A stretch of 64,000 bases of DNA, from assembly GCF_963576545.1 (NCBI RefSeq), contig NC_083645.1, positions 3,744,001 through 3,808,000 on the forward strand, given 5' to 3'. Below, piece by piece: positions 1-13,841 of this stretch (its first letter is position 1; each line of letters opens with the position of its first letter). A model generated the notes under the pieces. It did no database searches and was not told the DNA's origin. It was given only the letters and a program-made list of their open reading frames with translations. A program made the position numbers and the translations under genes. Source of the DNA: Limanda limanda. Lineage: Eukaryota > Chordata > Actinopteri > Pleuronectiformes > Pleuronectidae.

Positions 1-3000
1 CAAGAGCGGAGAGCAAATAATTGAAAGGTTCATGCACAATGTGAGATTGAGAAATGTGTTGAGGTACAGATGAATAGTTTCTAAATGCTGCCTCCTGTCG
101 CATCTCAAAATCAATTAAGCCCTGCTCTCATTAGCGATTAAAAATACTTACTCAACAAATGTCTGCCAGCAAGTCTGGTTTGGCTGGAATTTCTCTTTAT
201 GAAAACAAAAAACAGATTGATTCAAGGCAGAAGTAACAACAGTTGCTTCTTAGGACAGAAGTCGTAACTTTACTCCACCGCAGTGTTTCAAGTTAACTAA
301 TCTGAATGTGTGTTGGCGGTTTGGCTATTTATTAGCTCCGGGTTTGCTGCCAAGGAAAGGCAGGAAGGACATCAAGAGGAATCTTTTCTTGTAATGGGAA
401 ACAGTGGACTTTATGGGATATATGGTCCATTCATCCGCTTTCTGCGCCCACATATCCTCTTAAAGACTGCAGGGGTTGGAGCGTGGCCCAGCACCTGTCA
501 GTGGAGAGATGCACCTCGGACAGGTCCGCCGTTGATCACAGGCCTTAAAGTTGAAGCACATATTTCTCCAGGGCTCCTTGAAAACAACCTCTGGAAACCT
601 GAGGGTTTTTCTGAAAAACCTGTTCAATCAAACCCTCATTTCTCAGCTTCTGAAGCAGATAGAGACGTGGCATGAGAAAAAAAACATTCCCCGTTATTGT
701 AAATCATTACCTTTCGCCTTGGACACGGGATATAGCTGAAAACAACAGAAACATTTGTCATAATCTTCGGGTCAGGTCAATTTTTTATTGTTGATTGATT
801 TTTTTAGTGTGTTGATGAACCCTGGGGCAATGATTTACAATAAAACCAAAAGGCTTAAGATCCCAATTGATTTGATTCAATGTTTCCTTTTTGCTTCAGA
901 GCCAAAGAAATAAAGGTTTTAGTGACCTTGTAACTATGCTGTTACGGCCTCACTAAAACCTTTATTTCTTCATCAGTCTTTACCTCCGGCTTGTAGTGGC
1001 ACTGGCTCTTATTCACCCCAATCCTTCTCCCCCCCTCCTCTGGACATGTCTCCTGCCATGATGAAGCACTCACACGACAGCAATGGAGGCTGCAAAAGAA
1101 ATGCTGCTCATTCATTTTAAACTGTGGGACGACTTGTATTTCCCAAGTGCATTGTGACTGTGTCGCTCGCCGTAGAAGTTGAAAAAGCAGCAGCTCAGGT
1201 ACCACCTAATCAAAGAAGGTAAATGCCAATAGGCTACAGGTTCTTCCTCACATATGTCAATATGAACCTGGAGAGAGGAGACAAAGACCCTGCGTATGTT
1301 TATCTGGTCTTGGAGTTTATTTGTCTGTGTACTTCCCTTTAGCGTTCTATGGATATATCATATACAAATCATGTTTTCTGCACTGCCTTTTACCCAAGCT
1401 TAGAAACTCACCCTGTTTACCTTTGTCTTTAACTATTACATTGTTATTTCAAAGGCTTACATCCTTGAATGTTGATGTTTGTATATATTTGAATGCACTG
1501 TCTAAATCCCTTTGAATAGCCTTTTATGTATAAAATGTGTTATTCAAATAGATATTTGTTTTTCTCCTTGAATGCCTTCTTGGTGCTGCACATGGATATA
1601 AAGAGGGTAGGTAACATGACTCGTTACTTTTATACATGTTTATGTGTATATATTGATATTTTGGTTGATCATAACACTTATTTTTCTCAGCCTCCTGACT
1701 TTACAACACAGCTTTATAAATAATATAAATAAATGGTGGCATATTACACTTGGCCAAATATGTATTTGGTTATCTTCGATCATCTGAGCGAGATTCCAAA
1801 TCGCTGTGCCGACATACAGTGCAAAAATGTTCAGACTGTGGTAAGGAGGTGTCACACTTTGAGATCCCTCTATATGTACATTTTGGGGCAGATTATGAAA
1901 GTTGCAGTCGTCGTAAAAAACGTCCTCATTAAACGACTCAGATTTGAAGAAAATCACGACTGAAGCAACAACATATACAGAAAACCTATTTAACATGTAA
2001 CAAACAAATGCTGCTTAATTAATGTAAGCAGATTTTTACCATTGGGTAACTTAAAGCAATGGATGGTAATCCTTGAAAAGCAAGCAAGAGCTAGTAGCAC
2101 TTTGAAAATGTGAAGGCGATACATCCCACCCCCTGCCATCAGCCCTAACATCACAGCGACGCCGCTAAAACGCATGAACATGCACTGCTTGAAGACGACT
2201 TTTATTCTTTTTTGTGACTTTTTCCCTCACCTCTGCATATCGTCTCTACTTCAGTGGTGTATGTCTCCCTGGGTGAAGACTCCGGTCATGAGAGAAGTCT
2301 GACAAACAGCATTCAGGCAAAAAGGTCGGTTAGTGACATGAAATGATTGGTCGGGTTCCTTACAGTCCTGCAAGGGCCACAGGGTTAGGGTTAGGGTTAC
2401 ACAAGCTTATTTTATTTTTCTCACACAACTTTATTTGTTGATGGCTATCGGTATATGAACAGGATTTCAACAAATAAAAAGTATCTCAGAAATAATTTAT
2501 TAATCCTGCCTTTAAACTTTATTTAATTTCTTTGCCACAAAGGTGATCATTGTAGCTTAAATCGATCATGGTAGATTAAATCGTAGTTACCTGAATTTAT
2601 TTGCGACTTTTTATGAACACTACCTTGTAATGCAAAATCAGCCTTCACATAAAAACCCATTACAAAATGTGTTTTTGAGAAAATTACACTATCTGCTTTC
2701 CAAGTTATCCTGTTCAGAAAGGGGAAAGGCTATTTGGTCTTTAGTTTGTTAGAGATGTTTATATTAAGCAATATAACTGAGCTATACAGCATCTACTAAT
2801 TGTAATCTTGATAATCTGTTGGTAAATCACTGCTCAAGACCTGAGCAGCTCCAACGCTTCTCCACCAGTGTAAAAAACATGAGGTGCATGGAGATTATAA
2901 AAACAGCTACAAATAACTCCACTCCACTGACACTGAAGTTCACAAAAGGCAAAATCAAAAGATGGGGTCGAATGGGTTTGTTTAGATTGGTGGTGTATCC

Positions 3001-5481
3001 TCGCGTCCACCAGAGATCTCACTGAATGATTCAGGTATGGAGTTATTTCCTGAAATCTTGATTTTCAAAAGTTGAATAGTTGTGGATTCATAGTTCTCAG
3101 ATGACATGGTTTCAATTGAACACAATCACGTATTTGAGTTGTTGCTACAAAGGTTTTGATGAAGACATCCACAGTGACAATTTGAAGTGGATTCTGTAGG
3201 GTCAACATTTAGGTAATCACTGTTCATGGAGTCTCTTCTTTCCAGACATCGAGTTTAAAACCCATGGTGATCAGGCAGTAGTTGCACCATGGTAACTACT
3301 ATAAATTTCTTGGTCGCTCCAAATTCAAATTTTGTGTTGATGCGTTGCCATCCACCTCAGTGGACATCGCAGCAGCTGCCAGTCAATCACTACATGACAC
3401 ATTCCAGCTACACAGAAGTGAAGCATTTTTGAGGTTTGGTTAAAAGAGTAGGAGGAAATGGCAATTTTGGGAAGGTCAGAGAAGAGGCGGCCAAAGATGA
3501 GTAGGCCATGTAATTACATAATCAATACATCAATCCTTGAGCGTCAAATGGAGAAAGCCTTTAAAGACATCTATTCTAACCAGTATTTGACTCAGTGGCT
3601 GGTGAACTGAAAAGGCGTTTCACTAAACCAAACTGTATAATCAAGAAGGGAATCTACGCACACCACCCAAAAAGCAGTACCTTTTTTTTGGAACATGAGC
3701 TCTATCAGATCAAGACAGTTGGACAGGAAAGAGAGGACTACAGAGGCTCTGTAAATTTCCTGAGGATGTCGGTTTTTAAAAAACCTCTTAAGAAGGAAGG
3801 CAATTTCTTGAGATTGTAGGGCTTAGCAATACTACCATTAAAATACCTGTCAGCTGTGCCTCATGAGCAATGCCTTATAGCCTGAAGCTTTATTAAAAAA
3901 CACCTGGGATATGACCTTTTAAATCACCTTGGGGGGTAAGTCCAGACTGAAAGAGCCATTGGATATGAATTAACCTGTGAGGCATTTCAACTCCAGTCAT
4001 AAAAAATGATGAGATATGAGATTATACAATGAGTTTGGATTTTGCTTTGAGTAGAGTGCGTGTACATCAGATGCTGCAACGATTACTCTATTTACTGTTA
4101 CTATTAGTTATTCGATTGAATATTTTGAGTCATTTTTTGTGAAAAATATGAACATTCGCTCAACAGTGAATATTAGTATACAATCTTGAATTTTGGGAAA
4201 CACTGGCCGACAATCTTCACTGTTATCTGTAATTTTATAAACCAAACCCTTGGATAAATAAAAAGGTGATGCGCATTTAAATGTGTTGTGGAGCAGTTAA
4301 CTCATTACTATCTGATGAAATGCAGTAATGCTGGTTTTACTATCACATTTATTTTATACATTAAAATCTACACATATGTGTTAGATATGGCTCAAAACTC
4401 AACCTAGTATTTTGAACTTGGACCTTCCAGGGCCAACGCTTACGTGGAGTCAACAGTTTGGGATGTCTCTATGTCCTGATATTTACATATATGATGTAAT
4501 CAAAGTGGGCGACTGTTGGAAAGTATTTCTCATGCTCATTTTAGAATAAAGGACAACATGGTCAAAGATATCCCCCATCCTTTCCTGTCCCTCAGCTGTC
4601 TCTCACACACAAACACCGTCTGAACCCCTGTCTTAGACAATCCCCTGCACTAGCAGTTTGAACGGCTCCAGACCACGGTGCTCCTCAGACAGGGTTTATG
4701 TCCGGCGGTCTTGGCACCAGCTGCCTGAGTCAGCTATTCAAACGGCTCGGCCATCAGGAAACTCAGGAGGCGAGAAGCCTCTATTTCATACGTGTTATAA
4801 AAATGTGGGTGCTGCTACTTTTGTACTAGAAAACATAAATTACCTTACCCAGAGATACCGGTAACCCTGCACATAGTTTTTTGCTGCTTTTGAGGTTTTG
4901 GTTGCCTCTTTTTGCTCCTATGACATCACTGAAGTGAAAAATATATACTTTTTAGCTTTTTAATAATGACTGCTAAAACCAGAGTCTCAGGTCGGACACC
5001 TGAGGCAACTGTGATGGCTCAGTCGTCCTACTCACTGCAGTCACAGATGTAGTTCATATCTCTTCCTGTGATGCCTGTCTGTTTGTGTGCTACCTGTCTG
5101 TATGCTATCTGCTTTGCAAAGAAACCCTTCTGTGGTCGAACAGCTTTAAGCCATGTTTTGACAATCAAGCATGTGGCATAGGAAAAAGATATAAATCCTT
5201 CCTGGTCAAAAGCCATTAAGGCCATCAAGGAGAACCAGCAGTTTTCTGGCTCAGCTGTGTGGCAATTACAGGCTAAAAAGAAAGTGCCTTCCTTGATTGT
5301 GCCTCCCTTCTTTTGCCTTGTCAACAGCCACAGTCTTTTCACTGCCAGTTTGAGCTGGAGATATAATGGATCTTAAAAGTGCTTTCTGTAAGCTTTTAGC
5401 AATAATGTTCCCCCCCACCTTTAGCAATATTCATTTCTGACACATAAATTGCACATCACCGTTGTCTTTTAAGGTTGAATG
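1..5481. other. noncoding DNA, no gene recognised
   Basis: AT-rich sequence with many stops in all frames. The short ORFs show no recognisable domain, no conserved motif and no plausible exon structure. A short telomere-like run (about three GGGTTA units) lies near 2,384-2,400. I see no RNA gene and no clear transposon end here. Confidence 0.6.
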
Positions 5482-5645
5482 AAAAAAAAAAAAAAAAACT
5501 TAACACCCACAAACCTTGAATTGTTTTGTCTAGCCATTTGTTATACGCTGGTGACCTGACCAGGGTCTTTCCTGCGTCTCGCCTTTTGTCAGCTTTGGCT
5601 CCAGTCAACACGTAGCCTTGAAAGGATAAACAATGTGGATGGATG
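5482..5645 (+). repeat. poly-A run plus LINE/SINE-type 3' tail
   Basis: A run of about 17 A (5,482-5,498) is followed at about 5,545-5,645 by a segment reading through CCTGCGTCTCGCCTTTTGTC to a GGATGGATG tail. This resembles the widely dispersed 3' end of fish LINE/SINE families that end in GGATG repeats. No coding part is preserved. The family assignment is from memory of the tail motif only. Confidence 0.5.
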
Positions 5646-6049
5646 TATTTCTTGCATTAGTTGGTCATAAAATGTGATCTGATTTTCTCTTCCTCCTTTT
5701 AACCTAATCTTTCTAGGGTTAATAAAATCAGGATATTGTTGTGTTGGAAGTAAATCTGTTGTAGATTCACATTAATGTTTAGTGGGCGCTATTCTGATGT
5801 TGTTTGACACTCAACCTGACAATATCCTCATAGAAACTCTGATTAACTTTATTCATCAAAGCTGACATACAGTGTTGTAGGGTCTTAATGCTAAAATAGA
5901 AGGATCTCTGCTTAAAAGTGGCTAGAGAGAGGGACAGGCGGAGGGGGAGCAGACTAACAGCTGGTCCTGAGACTCACAAATTAAATAACACCCAGTACTG
6001 CTCAAACTCAGACCAGCACTGCTCTCCAAACACTGATCAGACTAAACCA

Positions 6050-6385
6050 CATAACGAAATTAATAAGAGATGCCTATCTGGAACCACGGAAGAATCAAAC
6101 CAAAACTCAAAATAACCTAGATTGTTATCTGGCCCTAAACCATGAATGTAATTGGCAAAGTATCTCTTTACTGGCAGAAATACAAAGCAGACACAGATCC
6201 TGACCAAACACAGACTCAGTGACCACAGTCTAACCACAGGGAGAGGACAACACATTAAGTTCTGGCTACAAATTAGATGGAAGTCTGGTCAGTGCAGGGC
6301 AGGTGACATAGAGACAATGACGCACTTTCTTTTAAAATGTGGTAAATATAATAATATCCTAATGGCAAACTTTAAAGAAATCTGA
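6050..6385 (+). pseudogene. LINE ORF2 C-terminal fragment, decayed
   Basis: One frame (6,152-6,385) reads LTKHRLSDHSLTTGRG, then CRAGDIETMTHFLLKC and KYNNI. This matches the C-terminal tail common to non-LTR retrotransposon ORF2 proteins of fish: a 'YRLSxHSL' helix followed by a C-(x)n-E-T-x-x-H-F-L-L-x-C zinc-like motif. Upstream, about 6,110-6,180, a different frame reads CYLALNHECN, which fits the sequence normally just before it, so there is at least one frameshift. No RT core is nearby. It is an old, truncated insertion with no expected function. Confidence 0.5.
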
Positions 6386-9300
6386 CGTGTTCATACTAAA
6401 CTTCAGTGGAGTGGAAAGCAGTCGATTTGGTTTGGAGAGGGACACATTTTGTATCCACGTCGGCTGTGACGTCGGCGACGGGTCCTGTTCACGGATCCAT
6501 GTTCGGCTGGGACGTCAGCAACGGCTAGACAATTTAAGTTTTGAATATATGTCTGCTTGTGTCATTAAGAAATAATGCAAATGCTGAAAAGTGAGGAGTT
6601 TGTCTCTGCTTGCTGTGGTGAGAGCAACATCTATTGCCACACTGAAGAACACAAAACATGTTCACTTATGTGATGGATAATGATCTTATTGTACATATGG
6701 ATACACATGCAAAAGACAGTTCATTATTTCATTTAAATAATTTAATTTAAGTCCCTTAAGCAATTCTAATATAGTTTTAAATCTGTCTCACACCTCTCTG
6801 GAGCACTAGCAAAAACAGATAATGCTTCTGTCACTGGACTCATTCAAGACGACAATAAGTGTGGACATATCCTGAACAGCTGCCGTTCAGCCCTCGCCTA
6901 TGTCAGAAACTCTTGTAGGTATTTGTTTCCAAAATTACTATCATTCGGCGAGTTATAATGATTGTTGTTGTGGATAGACCTGCTTCGACAGACATGCATG
7001 CATTTGGAGCAGCTTCCAAAAATGTAGCCTTGTCGCTACATCATCACAACGAACAACAGCGACTTCATATCTGTAGTTCACACAGGAAGCGTGCATACAT
7101 TCTGCGGAGCCGCTACTGAAGTTTCTGGTATAACAACTGTATTTCCTCGAATAAAAGTGAGTCTATATACTCATCTTAAAATCAGGACTCTGCAGTATGA
7201 AGCTGTGCATCTTCAGGTCCTACAATAACAATACAAACTTGAAATGAATGGATTCAGTGGAGAGAAGAGCTAAAGCACTCTAACTTTGAAATGAGCACAG
7301 GAATGGTTTCAAATATGTATGTTTATGACAACGATCATTTCCACTGTCCGTTTTGCTGTGAACCGAATGCTGTGTGCAGAGAAAATAGGCGAGAGTCCGA
7401 CTCAGCCCTTCTCACACGCAGGAGACGTGCCTAAGTTGCTAATGAATAACATGTTCCTTTTCTTTTGTTTCCTCCCGCCTTCTTCCCCTCATCCTTTCCC
7501 TTTTTTTTCTCTACTTTGAAAAAACGTTTTTATAAACAATGCATAACCTCAGGTCAATGACCTCTCCCCTCTTTGCCGCTGAAGTAAGAAATGTATAACT
7601 TAATGCAAATTCAGCCTCTTCCTGCTGCATTTCCTTTTGTCCCGTTCTGAAACTTCAATCATTCTCTATCCTGGTGATTTACGTCTACTTCCCTTTCTCT
7701 AAATACCCACTCTTATATTGTGCTGCTGTTTACAGTAACCTTTTACATTCAGCTCTTGTAGTTCGGCTTTGTAATCTATGTTGGTATTCAACGCTCATCG
7801 CTGCAGTGTGTCTCTCTGAAGCTTAAGTTCCTCTTTCTACTCTATTGCCCAGTCTGTTTACAAAGGCGAGGCGCAGCATATGTTTTCATCTAGAGGCAGG
7901 ACAAATTAAGTCCTCTCTGGCCCAGCCACCCTTGCAAGGAACTGAGGAGAAGCTGGGGGTGAACCTGTGTTTGTGTGTGTGTGAACAGCAGGGGAAGTGT
8001 GTGAGAATGAAAAGGGAAAGTGTATGTGTAAGGTAATATGAGTTTAAGGTAGCTTTAAAATGTGTGTGTGAAAGAGAAGGTGTGTGTTTGATGTGTGTGT
8101 GTGTGTGTGGATCAGCAGGGTTCATTGCTTTAATAGACTCTGTCAGTGAATTAAACAGTTGGAACCTCTGTTCTTGTTTATGCATGTGGGCTGAACTGCT
8201 GTGGGTCAGCAGCCTGGGACTCAGCTATGTGAAATAAATGATGATGTGAAATAAAGTTCCCCAACCTCCCATCCTGCTAAGACAAAGACATTTTCTAGTT
8301 GGAGGTAAAAGGTGTGAATCGAACAGAGAAATTAAAACGTATTACATTTGGCTCGGATCGTCTTGTCCTGGACACGGTGGCACTGAGTGAAGTGTTTTTT
8401 TTTGCTGCTTATGCATTCCGTTGCAGTGCACACACAATAGGAGTCACTGCAGGGAGGTGATGAGAGGTTTGGTTTTAAATGAAAAAAAAAGTAATAGTCA
8501 GGAAGGTGCTTGCAATGCAGATTCCTGCTTTGAATTGGGATATAAAATACGTAAAGTAAAGTGTGTATAAAGTTGGACTTTCTGAATTAAGGCTATAGAA
8601 TAGAATAAGAATGATGTATGTAACATAAATGACACTATTATCTATGTTATTGAAATCTAAATTTGTCTTTTAAAACCTACAATCTAAACAACCACCTGAG
8701 TATTGCTGTAAACAGTCTATCTTCATTTGTCAATGAGACAGTAATTTCTTTGAACACTAGGTGTCCAAGCTGCTCTCAGATTTACATATTGCTGCAGCAG
8801 CAGGGGGGGCTGCATTTACATATATGATTAAAGTACATATTTATGTATGTGATTGCGTGTGTTTCAGACCATGACTCATATCCTAGAGTAGATCCAACAG
8901 CAAAATATAGTGTAGGATTTATTTGTAATGAGATCTCAAATAAATCAAACCAGTAGAATGTAGGTGTCTATGAATAACCATGGTTTTAGTTTAGGCTCAA
9001 AACTACATAAAGACAGGGACACATTTCTGAAACTTGAATAGCATGAAGTGAAACACACCTATTTCAATGCTAGGAATAATATAGGTATCAAAATCTGGGC
9101 CTGATGAAGAGACCCTTTCCATTTACCACAGCAGACATCCGACTGACTTGAAAAACACAGGTGAAAACATCAATGATGGCTCCGTTTGATGCAACTGTCT
9201 CAGTAAACCATGTCAGCATGTGCAATATTAAAGTTACAAAACTGATGCAGCCATATTAAGGTCACATTGGTCTGCTTACTACCTGACTTAAAAAAAATTC

Positions 9301-12300
9301 TAAAAGTAAGTTTTATCATGTTTCTATCCATTTACTATTCCACCAACTTTAATTTTAAAAATGGCTGTAAACGATGACAGCAAACATAGGGAGAGAATAA
9401 AAGCTGGAATTGAACCAAGTAGTATAGTAGGTAATGTATTCTGTGTCCTTAACAACATGCTCTCATATTTATGATCTACGATGCACAACATTAAAAGTAC
9501 AACCATTAAAAAATGAATTGCAAGAATCTGTGACAGAGATGTCTTGTCAGGCTCTGGGAAGTCGGTGCCAAGGTCATAGGAATGTAAAAACAAAGATAAT
9601 TTCAGGTAATTTTGATTAGGGTTCACCAATGAGTTACCACACACCATGCATCTCATGAGCTCAACTTAAGAAAACACATGGAAAATATCTTCATCAATTT
9701 GACAACACAACACAACACATTACAAGTACAGGTTGCAGCTCACCACTTACGTTAGGTGCTAGGGGCAGCAACTATGAGCCACAGCTGGTGGGGGGGGAGG
9801 GGGGTTCAGCCATCTGAGTTGGATCAATGAAGTAAGTACAGTGTTTCCTTGCTGGATACATCCTGGTAGTCACATAGTTGTTGCAGGGGTTGTATAAGGA
9901 TGTACTTGAAATAATCCGAAACCAGTTTTGTAAATGCACTGAATTGAGCTTATTAGTTTCACCTAATCACAGACCGAAAGTTTATCTATTAATTTTAAAG
10001 GTTACATCCTGTTTTGGCTTTAACATGTGACATCAGACAGTTTGTGCTTTTGAGTTATATGAAAACATTTGATCTAGGGTCAGTGCTGGAGAAAATCACT
10101 TAAAACAACGAATAAAAATACACTTAATGCTTTTGCATATTGACAGAAAAAGATGAGATGAATCAATATTCTCTCACTCTCTAGGCTATTCATTATAATA
10201 TGATTGGAAATTACCTCTTGAGAACTCCAGGGACTATCGCAGCCAGGCCCGGCTGCAAACATGAGATGAAACTTCAACTAGTTTCAGCTCTCCAGGCACT
10301 TGAACATCAGCAGCTGTGCCGATGCTCATAAGGCCCAATGTATCCAGCTTTCCATCCAGCGACAGCAGAAGCAATCAAGTCGGCCACCCCACACCGAACC
10401 CACCCTTTCGAAAATGTAGTGAGTTAAACGGCCATCAAAATAAGTGGGAAGCTAAGATGAAGTGTTGGGTAAAACCTGGCGGTAAATGTAAGAGGCATTT
10501 TTACTTTCAACCACGCCAGACACTTTGATAAGCTTCCAAGTGAGAGACATGAGAGGGCTTTCAAGAATATCTTCAATGCAAAAAAAGCAAGAGGCTGGCA
10601 GTTAAATAAAGATACCAAGCATTTGGAAATCTGACTGACACAGACACAAATAGACAAAGCCATTTTCCAGTGTAAGAACATCAAGTCTACTACTTGTTTT
10701 TTTTTGTTTGTGCACTGACCCTTTAACATGCTTCTCTTTGCCCCGATACATTTTCATGACCTTTTGAATGGGCAGCCAAGCTGGCAATTCTTCCAGTCAT
10801 TGATTCAATGTGATAAACTGTCTCTCATAAAAGCTGATGTGGATTATTCACATCTCTACGCTGCCTCAGCTGGACAGGATACAGTAGTCCTGTTCTTAGA
10901 ACTTCCTGTCTGATTCAGCATTTTTCATGAAGTGCAACAATAGTCATACATGAATCCTTTGGTTTATTACTTCTCCCAATATTTGATGCAGCAAAACAGT
11001 CCATCTTTTCTGTTATTCAGTTTGCAGTCACTCCGTAAAATGCTAGATACAAAATCTGCTGTATTCAGTAAGAAAAATTGGAGCGACTGAATTGACTTAC
11101 TCGTTTTATTCCTCTACATCACATATGAATCTCCCACAGTTGTCACTGCTATGCTGAGGCCTGCTCTTGGCACATCTAAGACTTGGCCACTTCCTATTTG
11201 AACACTCGGGTGTCAATGTGAGGAGAGTTGAGGCATGAAAATACCAACTGAATATCAGCCAGTGATTGCAGCTGAAAAAGAAAATATAACAGTTAAGTGT
11301 CCCTCATTGACTGGAGGTGCCCATATCATATCCCAGCTCTGATACTGAATTAAAAGCAGTCATGCATGGCTCCCTCCCCATCGCTGGAAAAGATACTAAC
11401 CTGACATTATTCATGTCTGAGCTGCTGAGCTGGCTGTTTCAAGCTCGTCAGGTCACACCTCCCCTGGCCTATTCTTGTCTATTCTTACTCTCCTGACTCA
11501 AAATCAGGAGAAAAAGGTCCGGTCTTTGAATATTCCCAATAATAGCCCCTTAAATGGAATATCCCCCGTGACACATGTGGAGATTAAGCATTTAATCTGA
11601 CAATCTAAGACATCGTGCTGTGAGTTAACAGCACTTTGGAAAACCATGCACCCTCCGCTTTTGCTTGTGGATAATCTTGTTCATGGGCATTGCAAATCCT
11701 CTCTAGTGAAAGCAACACCACTGACATTCTGAGGTGGAGGGCAGGTCCGTGGGAATGAGAGTATATATAATATTTACAGTGTACATCCAGCACCATGCAC
11801 GGTTCTGTTGGAATAGATGAAAATTAACAGAGGACCTACAGCAATAGAGCTAGCTGCTGTTGGTCTGATGAATTTGCTGAACAGGCTTAATGCTGAAATC
11901 AGACATAACCTGCAGCAGTTAAATCTGTGCCTTTAGTAAATAGTGAATTTATCAGGTAAGGATTTTAGATGCCTGGACATAACCTAATTAGTAGTTTTTT
12001 TCTTAGATATCCATGCACACGATATCTTACTACAGATTGAGACCCTAACCACCCCCCCAATTAAAAAAAAAAACCTTGTTAATTATGCATCAGTTCCTTT
12101 AGCTCAGCCCCAGGTGCTCCACATGTGGTTGGTGTGTGTGTGTGTGAGTGTGTGTGTGCACTTGTAATGTCAGTAGTGAAACTCAACCCTGAGCCAATTA
12201 AAGGCTGTTACATCAGCAGATGCAGAGCTTCCAGGGCTGTTGAGCAGTGTGGGGTAATAAGCACTGCAAAGACATGGGTTGTACCCCATGCTGCCATTTC

Positions 12301-13076
12301 TGCAAAGGTGTTAGCTGTGGGAACCTATTTTTCTCTGTTTATCTAATGAAGGCACAATTGGCACATTGAAATGTCGCAGTTTGCATTTTCCTTATAAGGA
12401 TTAATATATGGTGAAATGATGTATGCGGGAGGGATGAGGATCCATCACATCCTGTGTAATTAAAAGAGCTGTGGGTGTGCTGAGGGGAAAAAACTATCTT
12501 GTCATAAACGTGGAGAGTGAATTACTTGTTTACACACTGGTATTTGTTATAGTTGCCCAGGGCGGACAATGGCCCTGACTGATGTAGACCTTGTGATAGT
12601 GCCTTGGTGCAAGAATGTACTAAATGTACGATTTAATACTAAAACAATGAACTTGACTTGACATTCACATGTAATGATCATGATTGAAAGTGTATTTTTA
12701 GGGCCGTCTTCCTGCTACAGTATTTTGAGGAACAGTTTACATCAGATCTCAGCTTTCTTAGATTATAATTACTATAACAAGCACATAACTCAAAACCTGG
12801 AACTCATATCTATAAGTTGCTTCATTCAGGGAAATAAATGAGCCTTGTCTGTTAAAATTACCCTTTACATGATCACAAACCTAATCACCTGCATCTTTAG
12901 TCTAGTGTCACCACAGAGGACCCATTGAGGGTCCAAATGTGACTCTGGTCAGGTCAACTGCCCTATGATCAGCACCAATGGCCCCACCTGAATGTTGTTG
13001 AGCCTTTGGTTTACAAACACGACAAAGACAGAAAGAACCCAAACCAAAAACCCTGCTTGTTATTTGTTACTCTCCT
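6386..13076. other. noncoding DNA with short microsatellites
   Basis: No gene recognised. It contains a GC-rich patch at 6,455-6,530 with two GACGTC palindromes, a pyrimidine-rich stretch near 7,465-7,515, GT-rich runs at about 7,968-8,110 and 12,130-12,162, and short A runs. Everything else is AT-rich and without recognisable coding or transposon structure. Confidence 0.55.
8061..8109. repeat. GT-rich microsatellite
   Basis: Interrupted (GT)n sequence with a short uninterrupted run near 8,090-8,109. Simple repeat. Confidence 0.8.
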
Positions 13077-13429
13077 CTTTTCAGTAGAGATGAGCCGGAT
13101 ACTCGGCTGAAACGAGTATCCGGTACGGATAAAGCACTTTTGCCGATCACGAGTATAATACGAGTAATCGGAGTCATTATCTGTGCTCGGACTGAATGAA
13201 AATCCTCACACAGCGTCACAGCGCTCCTCCCGTCACACACGGCTCTGCTCACTCACTCACAGAACAGCTCTCTGTCTCTCAGTCACTCAGGTTCACTGCG
13301 CATCGGGACTGTTCCATAGGCTCAGTCAAGGAAGCAGAAATGATTCGTTCATTTCCCGACTGGGTCTTCGGGTACGAGTCTTTGGAAATTTTTTCACGAG
13401 ACCTGCATTGGCTCAGTAGAGGAGCGCTG

Positions 13430-13785
13430 GAGATGCGAGGGACGTTCACCGTCCCCCTGGAGAAACGAACACTCCGTGCCCCCAGCACAGAAAGACGCAA
13501 ACCACACTTGTCCACAAGCCATAATGACTGGCCTTGCCACCCTCACTCCACATCCACACCTACTTTACAGTAAAGTTTGTATGGTTTGAAATTGTCATCT
13601 ATTATCACACTGCATTTAATTATCACGGCAAACAATTACACTGCACTAAACTTTAAGTGTTAATGTAAAGTGAAAACAACAAAACCAGTCCGTATGACCC
13701 GCGAACGAACACAACTCACGTCTTTCCACACTAAAAACACAGAGCGTTCACCTCTCCGGGAGACAGTGAACGTCCCTCGCATCTC
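13430..13785. repeat. internal inverted repeat (foldback stem-loop) of hAT copy 1
   Basis: The left arm, about 13,430-13,568, is the reverse complement of the right arm, about 13,650-13,785: GAGATGCGAGGGACGTTCAC on the left answers GTGAACGTCCCTCGCATCTC on the right. A transcript through it would fold into a hairpin of roughly 135 bp. Pairing is nearly perfect in copy 2 but is interrupted here by many C-A mismatches, because T has become C in both arms. Confidence 0.85.
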
Positions 13786-13786
13786 A

Positions 13787-13787
<1 letters not shown>

Positions 13788-13839
<52 letters not shown>
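13788..13839. repeat. (CA)n microsatellite inside hAT copy 1
   Basis: Uninterrupted (CA)n of about 26 units directly following the right stem. Copy 2 has an interrupted version at the same place, so the repeat is part of the family rather than a later insertion. Confidence 0.9.

Positions 13840-13841
<2 letters not shown>

Noticed and set aside
2384..2400. Interstitial telomere (GGGTTA repeats)
   Set aside because: Only about three units; chance or trivial. The similar run at 24,539 is even shorter.
13196..13573. A 125-codon ORF and sister ORFs in the three hAT copies as conserved genes
   Set aside because: The similarity comes from shared transposon sequence; the frame crosses the hairpin stem, has no domain and is not preserved in copy 3.
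13430..13785. C-to-T deamination in copies 2 and 3 instead of T-to-C in copy 1
   Set aside because: It would require many independent C-to-T changes that each restored pairing with existing As in the opposite arm. T as ancestral state is far simpler.
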